Source: Lachnospiraceae bacterium (GTDB lineage Bacteria > Bacillota > Clostridia > Lachnospirales > Lachnospiraceae). Taken from it: a stretch of 64,000 nucleotides of DNA. The notes under the pieces are model-generated. The model was not told where the DNA came from and did not search any database. It saw only the letters and a program-made list of their open reading frames with translations. Both the position numbers and the translations under genes were made by a program. Shown piece by piece: positions 59,125 through 64,000 of the stretch (positions within the stretch are counted from its first letter, which is position 1; each line of letters starts with the position of its first letter). The stretch is taken from contig JAJQHZ010000084.1 of NCBI GenBank assembly GCA_021199475.1, positions 1-64,000 on the forward strand, in the 5' to 3' direction.

Positions 59125-59706
59125 TTCAAACTGCCGGATTACCCGGTCAGCCAGACCGTATTCCACCGCCTCCTCGGCGTAAAAATAGGTATCGTTGCAG
59201 GTTTTTTCGTAGATCTCTTCCAGCGTCCGGTGCGTGTGCTCCGCCAGAATCTGACACAGGATCTCCCGGGTCCGCATCAGGTCGTCGCTGATGCCACGAA
59301 TGTTCAGCGCACTGCCGCCTAAGCCGCCGCTGATCAGCGGATCGTGAATCATGACTCTGGCGTGAGGCAGAATCTCGCGCCGGTCTCCCGCGGCAAAAAG
59401 GACGGCGCCCATGCTGGCGGCAGTGCCGACACAGACTGTCCGGATGGGGGAGCGGATGGCCTTCATGACATCATACAGCGCCAGGCCGCTTGCGACCTCA
59501 CCGCCCGGGCTGTTGATGTACATCGTAATCTCCTGCTCCGGATCCTGCCGAAACAGATAAAGCAGCTGGGAGATGAGCGCATCCGCACTCTCCGAATTGA
59601 TCTCTCCCACACACTCAATCTCACGGCGCGACAGCATCTCATCCCGGATATCGAATGAGCTGAAGCCGCTGCTGGTTTCCTTTATAATTCGAGGCTGTAT
59701 GTACAT
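59119..59706 (-). CDS. clpP: ClpP-family protease subunit
   Basis: 195 residues with all catalytic residues: Ser98 in GTAASMGAVLFAAG, His121 in HARVMIHDP and Asp172 in CNDTYFYAEEAVEYG. Family blocks ITMYINSPGGEVASGLALYDVM and LAEHTHRTLEEI are present. The N-terminal 25 residues (QPRIIKETSSGFSSFDIRDEM) differ from housekeeping ClpP, which has a propeptide and axial-loop segment. ClpP forms a 14-mer that degrades proteins fed in by ClpX or ClpA type ATPases. Two genes away lies a ClpX-like ATPase, and no second clpP occurs near the full clpX at 16015. AAGGAG lies 11 nt before the ATG. Confidence 0.93.
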   Translation of the reverse strand: MYIQPRIIKETSSGFSSFDIRDEMLSRREIECVGEINSESADALISQLLYLFRQDPEQEITMYINSPGGEVASGLALYDVMKAIRSPIRTVCVGTAASMGAVLFAAGDRREILPHARVMIHDPLISGGLGGSALNIRGISDDLMRTREILCQILAEHTHRTLEEIYEKTCNDTYFYAEEAVEYGLADRVIRQFEG

Positions 59707-59742
59707 ATCGGCTCTATCTCCTTTTTCTTTTTTCTTAACTCA

Positions 59743-59898
59743 CGCGCACAGCCCTTCCGGGCGCTGTGGGGATTTCATCGACCTTGCCACATAACGCGCA
59801 CATCTCTTTCGGACGCTGCGGGGATTTCATCGACCTTGTCACATAACTCATGCGCACAACCCTTCCGATCGCTGCGGGGATTTCGTCGGCTTCTCTCC
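59743..59898. repeat. 52-56 bp tandem repeats at the 3' end of the VirD4-like gene
   Basis: Three units: 59743-59794, 59795-59846 and 59851-59898 (the last within the gene). Units 1 and 3 each encode, on the minus strand, KSPQR(P/S)EGLCA plus stop. So the 3' end of the gene has been copied downstream twice. Confidence 0.85.
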
Positions 59899-61191
59899 TT
59901 CCGGAGTGCCGGGCGCTCTGCGCAGTCTTTTCGCCTCCGCAAGCTCCCCGTACCTTCTGTGTTCCCGAATGTCATACTTTTCGACCTGTCTGGCTCCGCT
60001 GCCCCTGGTAAAGAGCCATGCCTGATCCAACGGCATGTTCAGGATCGTGTTCATGGTTTTATTGACCTTGACGGCCATATACTCAGCCGTCCTGATGTCC
60101 TGTCCGCCAAGATACAGGCAGTGATCACAGTTGTTGATAATGGTTTGAGATTTTTCCGGCCCATAGATCGCTTCCAGCTGAGAAATACTCTGCAAAATAA
60201 TGCTCACATAGATTTCTCTGGAACGGATCACGGATATCAAGTTATCAAAGTCCTTGATCACACAGTTAGCAGCAAAATCATCCAGGATAAACCGTACTGG
60301 AACCGGAAGAGCGCTGTCTTCACACTCATTATCCGCATAGTCGCACAGTGCCTGAAATGCCTGCGTGTAAAACAGGCTGATCAACCGGTCCTGCGAGCGG
60401 TCCGTATCACTGACCGAAAGGAATACCGCCGTCTTTTCCTGTCCAATGGTTTCAAAAACCAGCTTGTCCGGGTGGTTGTACACCTGAATCAGTGCCCGCG
60501 TCGCCAGCCCGTTCAGGTTTTCCGACAAAATTCCCAATACCGAGGCGTGCATCTTTTCAGCCGTCTTGTTTCCTTCGATCTGCCGGTACATTCTCGAAGC
60601 GTACCCGTCAGGATCCAGCGTCAGAAGCTCCCGCATCAGATCGGAGAATACATTGGTCTGCATCATCCCGCTCAGCCGGATGACATACTCCAGCGTATGC
60701 TCTTCGGGCGGCAGACACTCCATAACATAGGCCACCAGGCACTCCAGATATTGCCTTGCCGCATTTTGCCAGTAAGGATCCTTCTGGTAAGACGCTTCCG
60801 GCGTGATCGCCGTACACAGTTTCATGATACTCTCTTCCGAGTAGCACTGTCTCTCGTCGTCATAAGAAATGTAGTCCAGCGGGTTGTAGCCGCAGGTGGA
60901 TTTCATATTCTTAAAATCAATGAGCAGCGTCCGGTACCCGTGCTTTTTCAAAAGCGGGGACATTTCCCGGTAGAGATTTCCTTTCGTGTCCGTAATCACA
61001 AAGGACTCGTTCGCCTGCATGATAGTAGGCTTCACATAGCCCCGCGTCTTTCCAGCGCCGCTCGGCCCAATGATCAGGTCGTTGTTATTGAGCCCCGTGA
61101 TCCAGGTATCATTGCTCACCGTCACGCCCTTCGCGAGGATACGGCAGTTGCCGCGTTCGTCCGTCATCTGACTGATTCGTTCGTCTCTCAT
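59848..61191 (-). CDS. VirD4/TraG-type coupling ATPase (CD1115-like)
   Basis: 447 residues from the ATG at 61191 (AGGGGG 5 nt upstream); an upstream ATG at 61293 overlapping the preceding stop is an alternative. Walker A IGPSGAGKTRGYVKPTI (42-58), VITDTKGNLYREMSPLLKKHGY, GYNPLDYISYDDER, Walker B VRFILDDFAANC, STIIxSISQLEAIYG-type sensor (VSIILQSISQLEAIYG) and NCDHCLYLGGQDIRTAEY. The order matches ICE coupling proteins of Gram-positives, which move DNA-relaxase complexes in conjugation. However, the N-terminal membrane helices are missing and the protein is shorter. No relaxase or other T4SS gene is nearby, so it may have a different job. Confidence 0.85.
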   Translation of the reverse strand: MRDERISQMTDERGNCRILAKGVTVSNDTWITGLNNNDLIIGPSGAGKTRGYVKPTIMQANESFVITDTKGNLYREMSPLLKKHGYRTLLIDFKNMKSTCGYNPLDYISYDDERQCYSEESIMKLCTAITPEASYQKDPYWQNAARQYLECLVAYVMECLPPEEHTLEYVIRLSGMMQTNVFSDLMRELLTLDPDGYASRMYRQIEGNKTAEKMHASVLGILSENLNGLATRALIQVYNHPDKLVFETIGQEKTAVFLSVSDTDRSQDRLISLFYTQAFQALCDYADNECEDSALPVPVRFILDDFAANCVIKDFDNLISVIRSREIYVSIILQSISQLEAIYGPEKSQTIINNCDHCLYLGGQDIRTAEYMAVKVNKTMNTILNMPLDQAWLFTRGSGARQVEKYDIREHRRYGELAEAKRLRRAPGTPEGEKPTKSPQRSEGLCA

Positions 61192-61279
61192 AGATCCCCC
61201 TTTGCGTCTGTTCAGTACCTTCACAGTGATCCCATTGCATTCCCGTGCGCATCTGTCGGCCATAAAAACGGCATGGTGA

Positions 61280-62050
61280 TCAGCTTCGTTCATACTCTCT
61301 TCCGCCCACGCTCAGGGCATAGGGCATGATCGCCATGTACCGGATCAGCCGGGTAATAACGCAATCTTTGAAGTCATCCGTTTCGCAGTCTTCAATCTCA
61401 TCAATTTCATAATCAGCATCGGTGTCATTGTGTCCATCACCGTCATCGGTATCATCCGTTTCGGCATCTTCCCGCGAGCCGTAAAAATCATACCAGTCAG
61501 GCCAGTTATCAAGCAGCGCTGTTCCATAAAACGCCATGTCCAACACGGTATCTTTCAACTTCTCTTCCATGTGCAGCGCATGCTTCACACACGGCCGCAC
61601 CATCCTGCGGTAAAATTCATCCGGATAACAACCGCCCCGGATTTCGGATGCTGCCTGATACAGCTGCCGCGTTGAGAGAGTCAGCACCGGAAACTTCTCA
61701 TTCCATCCCGTCTTCCGGTTCCTCATCAGGATATACAGGTCCATGTAATTATCCGCAATCATTTTCTGAAGGCGAATACCCAGCTTCTGCATCTTTTCAT
61801 CCCGGGAGCGCCGGTCCGTATAAATCAGCAGCACCGCATCCTGATATGTGCGGATCTTATCAGCCTCATCCGGATGCAGCTCTTTGACCGCTTCCATAAA
61901 GCCGGTGTATGCTCCCGGTCCAAGGAAAAATTCTTCCAGAGGCAAAGCAGCAGATTTTTTCATTGCTGCTGCAAAATCCTTTTTGTCCGCCGCCGACCCG
62001 TTCTCAAGTCTCCGGATCCGCTCGGACAGTGATATCGGTTCAATTGTCAA
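61280..62050 (-). CDS. Acidic-tail protein, paralog of the 57898 gene (unknown function)
   Basis: 256 residues from the TTG at 62050, preceded by AAAGGAG (12 nt). With this start the first 12 residues, MTIEPISLSERI, line up exactly with MKGKQIPLSERI of the paralog; the track's ATG starts have no ribosome binding site. The conserved blocks are those given for the 57898 gene. The C-terminal acidic stretch is shorter (DDTDDGDGHNDTDADYEIDEIEDCETDDF). Its last codons run into the candidate start of the VirD4-like gene, so translation is probably coupled. No signal peptide or membrane helix. Function unknown. Confidence 0.75.
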   Translation of the reverse strand: MTIEPISLSERIRRLENGSAADKKDFAAAMKKSAALPLEEFFLGPGAYTGFMEAVKELHPDEADKIRTYQDAVLLIYTDRRSRDEKMQKLGIRLQKMIADNYMDLYILMRNRKTGWNEKFPVLTLSTRQLYQAASEIRGGCYPDEFYRRMVRPCVKHALHMEEKLKDTVLDMAFYGTALLDNWPDWYDFYGSREDAETDDTDDGDGHNDTDADYEIDEIEDCETDDFKDCVITRLIRYMAIMPYALSVGGREYERS

Positions 62051-62373
62051 GGTTCGGTTCGTCTCCTTTCCTGCGGTCAGGTTACTATTCGCAGCTATGC
62101 TGTGAATGTAACGATTTCGCCCCATTTTAATTGAGTCTGCGACGCATGGGGCGAAATCTCGCATGCGAAATGTGCTTTGGCGCAGCCTGACAGCAGGTGT
62201 CAGGCTCGCCCTGATTCATAACACGGTCTGCACTTTGCACTTCGCCGGGGGCCGCATCGCTTTCATGCTCATATGATATAACAAGAAAACAAAAATTTGT
62301 AGTAGACCTGTGGTTTAAAAAGCAGGAAACTGCCAGAAATGAACAAAGAAAAACGCTTATGGCAAAATAGTTG
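62051..62373. other. Boundary region between the Clp/VirD4 module and hipBA
   Basis: About 320 bases. It holds a hairpin GCCTGACA-GCAGG-TGTCAGGC near 62189 and the switch from GC-rich to AT-rich sequence near 62260. No gene seen. Confidence 0.55.
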
Positions 62374-63633
62374 TTACTTAAATTCCATATCAAATGCTGG
62401 TGCCATTCTCTCGATCTCTCCTCTTGTAAGGCCATATTTTTTTGCCAATATTCTCCAATTATTTTCTACAATACTTCTGATCCCATCCAGGCATATCCTC
62501 GCTTGTTTTTCAGCTATCCCAAACATAGATGCAACATCCAATGCCAACTCAAAATCGATTAAATTATCATTCTCATCCACATTTAAAGATAACACATCTC
62601 CCTCTGAATTTGGATTCACATCATATAAAGGTGACAAATGCCATCCTTCATTTGTTAAAAGAAAACCATGATTTCTCAAATGATCATCTGTATTGGAAAC
62701 TGCCATATTAAACACAATACGCTTCCATAATTCCGATAAATCTTTTTTAGGAGCAGCACCATATTTTCTTATCAAAGAAACAAGATCAAGATAACCTGAT
62801 CCATCAGCAGCACCCGCGCCATCATTCTTACCCAGCAATGTCATTGCGGATGCAAAATGGATTCTTCTTTTCCCCTCCCGATCAAATCGTTTTATCAAAA
62901 ATGTGCTTCCTGTCTTTGAAAAATTTTCAACTTTTGCTTCCGGGACATCAAGGCCGCACATCATCGCTAAATCATGCACAACCATTTCCCATGCACCCAC
63001 ATTCGTATCATCATGTTTGGATGGGAATTTTGCAATCCACAATGAACCATCCGGAGCAGATACCGATGCTTTAGGCCTCGCCCCTCCCAGTGACGATCCC
63101 GGTGCTAATAATTGCTTCAGCCATTTTTCTTCCATCCCATCTTCATTTTTTTCAAATGCCAATGATGCAGATTCCAATTTACGAAGTGTTGTCCATGGAG
63201 GAGTCGCTAACTCTTTATCATTAGACAAAAATGGGCCACCTTCGTTTACAGAAAACCGTAATCCACCCATCCTCGTCTCATCGAAAACTCCAAGGAGATA
63301 GTCAATATCTGTAAGTCGCTTTGGTTTTCTTTCTTCTTTCTTAGCAATGATTGCTTCGCGACGTTTCATCAATGTACGTCCCCACCTATCCGGACAAGAA
63401 TCTGCAAAAATTCCAAACATAGATTTGTTTAACGGGGCATACTGACGACCTTTATATAACATCAAATCCGGATCAAAAATAAGACTTGTGTCTACATTTT
63501 CAAGCCAGGAATCATCATATTCAAAGGAAATAACTTCCTTTCCTCTTCCACCGTCCACATTAATAGTTCCTATTTTTTCAGGAATAACAGTATCCCAATT
63601 CTTATATACATAAATAATTCTTGCATCTGCCAT
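62374..63633 (-). CDS. hipA: HipA-family serine/threonine kinase toxin
   Basis: 419 residues. N-terminal HipA region: DPDLMLYKGRQYAPLNKSMFGIFADSCPDRWGRTLMKRRE. The Gly-rich loop (SSLGGARPKASV) carries the autophosphorylated serine region of HipA. The kinase core has ATP-binding WIAKFPSKHDD, catalytic loop AVSNTDDHLRNHGFLL and the metal-binding SPLYDVNP. HipA kinases phosphorylate glutamyl-tRNA synthetase in E. coli and cause growth arrest. The usual partner antitoxin HipB is directly upstream, 2 nt from the start. AT-rich, unlike its neighbours, so probably horizontally acquired. Kinase residues are present; substrate is presumed. Confidence 0.93.
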   Translation of the reverse strand: MADARIIYVYKNWDTVIPEKIGTINVDGGRGKEVISFEYDDSWLENVDTSLIFDPDLMLYKGRQYAPLNKSMFGIFADSCPDRWGRTLMKRREAIIAKKEERKPKRLTDIDYLLGVFDETRMGGLRFSVNEGGPFLSNDKELATPPWTTLRKLESASLAFEKNEDGMEEKWLKQLLAPGSSLGGARPKASVSAPDGSLWIAKFPSKHDDTNVGAWEMVVHDLAMMCGLDVPEAKVENFSKTGSTFLIKRFDREGKRRIHFASAMTLLGKNDGAGAADGSGYLDLVSLIRKYGAAPKKDLSELWKRIVFNMAVSNTDDHLRNHGFLLTNEGWHLSPLYDVNPNSEGDVLSLNVDENDNLIDFELALDVASMFGIAEKQARICLDGIRSIVENNWRILAKKYGLTRGEIERMAPAFDMEFK

Positions 63634-63635
63634 AT

Positions 63636-63953
63636 TTATTTAGTCCTTTTCGCTCTGCCACGAGTCTGAATATTTAAATCCTGCAATTTTCTTCCAAATT
63701 CATCATCTCTGGCAACTAATTCAAAATCTTTATCCATTCCGCCAAGTGCATGTAATACTGCTGCATAAGTCCCTATCGATACGGTTGGGGTACCCTTTTC
63801 CACCGACCATAATGTGGCACGACTAATTCCAGCTCTTTCAGCAACTAATTCTGTGGCAAGATTTCTTCTTAATCGAGCCATTTTAATTTGTTCACCCATT
63901 GTTTCTAATATTTTTTGTGTTTCCGGCATCACAACCACTGTTCTTTTACTCAT
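63636..63953 (-). CDS. hipB: HipB-family antitoxin with XRE HTH
   Basis: 105 residues with EQIKMARLRRNLATELVAERAGISRATLWSVEKGTPTVSIGTYAAVLHALG, a lambda-type HTH domain, and a basic tail (TRGRAKRTK). HipB binds its operator and HipA, neutralising the kinase and repressing the operon. The stop lies 2 nt before the hipA start, so they form one transcript. AAGGAG is 8 nt upstream. A near-palindrome in front of the gene could be its operator. Confidence 0.92.
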   Translation of the reverse strand: MSKRTVVVMPETQKILETMGEQIKMARLRRNLATELVAERAGISRATLWSVEKGTPTVSIGTYAAVLHALGGMDKDFELVARDDEFGRKLQDLNIQTRGRAKRTK

Positions 63954-63969
63954 ATCAAATTCTCCTTAT

Positions 63970-63985
63970 GTTTAATATAATAAAC
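63970..63985 (-). promoter_or_regulatory. Candidate HipB operator overlapping the -10 region
   Basis: GTTTAATATAATAAAC: GTTTA and TAAAC are inverted repeats around an AT-rich centre holding a TATTAT-like -10. It lies about 17 nt before the hipB start codon. The -35 would be near the window edge and is not clear. Confidence 0.5.
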
Positions 63986-64000
63986 CTTTCTCTCCGTTTT

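Noticed and set aside
59836-61329. 497-residue plus-strand ORF
   Set aside because: Fully antisense to the VirD4-like gene, rich in H, Q and R as expected of a shadow of a GC-rich gene, no ribosome binding site, no family.
1-64000. tRNA, rRNA, prophage or IS elements
   Set aside because: No cloverleaf with a GGTTCGAATCC-type arm, rRNA block, integrase or intact transposase was recognised. A tRNAscan run would be decisive.

Overview
The window reads as a chromosomal segment of a Gram-positive anaerobe of the class Clostridia, most likely a Lachnospiraceae-type gut bacterium. This rests on gene content (type III glutamine synthetase, class II aldolase, ThyX, a DUF4364 protein, a CdaR/PucR-type regulator, a SleB-like hydrolase, QueT under a preQ1 riboswitch, Rpn/PD-(D/E)XK proteins), on AGGAGG-type ribosome binding sites, and on mid-range GC that drops only in the last 1.7 kb. 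It is inference, because no rRNA or other taxonomic marker is present. Most genes lie on the minus strand; queT, the DUF4364 gene and the GH31 gene are the exceptions.

Layout. 0-3.1 kb: a cut-off Rpn-family gene, a Gly/Arg-rich orphan, and an AAA-ATPase/PD-(D/E)XK protein. 3.2-10.6 kb: a GntR-led operon with two ABC ATPases and three membrane proteins, the last a fusion of an ABC-exporter-like permease with a CPBP protease domain. 10.7-11.5 kb: promoter, preQ1-I riboswitch, queT and terminator. 11.5-19.3 kb: a small protein, a DinG/XPD-type helicase, an HPr-like protein without its phosphorylatable His, rpoD, an enlarged clpX and an HtrA-type protease. 19.4-40.5 kb: a large cell-surface polysaccharide locus with four GT2 proteins, a priming glycosyltransferase, an LCP ligase, a Wzm/Wzt exporter, a methyltransferase, RfbB/RfbC, membrane proteins and a deacetylase-like protein. 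41-51.5 kb: DUF4364, a cell-wall hydrolase, a pyridoxamine kinase-like protein, CdaR-like regulator, glnN, fba and thyX. 51.9-54.5 kb: a GH31 glycosidase and an orphan.

54.6-62.1 kb is the most unusual part. It carries an HTH gene, an orphan behind a promoter-plus-terminator leader, a metallophosphoesterase, a ClpX-like AAA+ protein without the zinc-binding domain, a ClpP, a VirD4/TraG-type ATPase, and two paralogous acidic-tailed proteins of unknown function, interspersed with three repeat arrays. I propose that this is an undescribed Clp-VirD4 module with its own unfoldase and peptidase. The last 1.7 kb is an AT-rich hipBA toxin-antitoxin pair, probably acquired separately.

Two themes cross the window. 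First, intergenic gaps hold a family of two-part structured repeats (called A, B and C here) whose stems differ in sequence but stay paired. Second, several conserved proteins (ClpX, LCP, an ABC ATPase, a GT2, the helicase) carry low-complexity or tandem-repeat insertions absent from typical family members.
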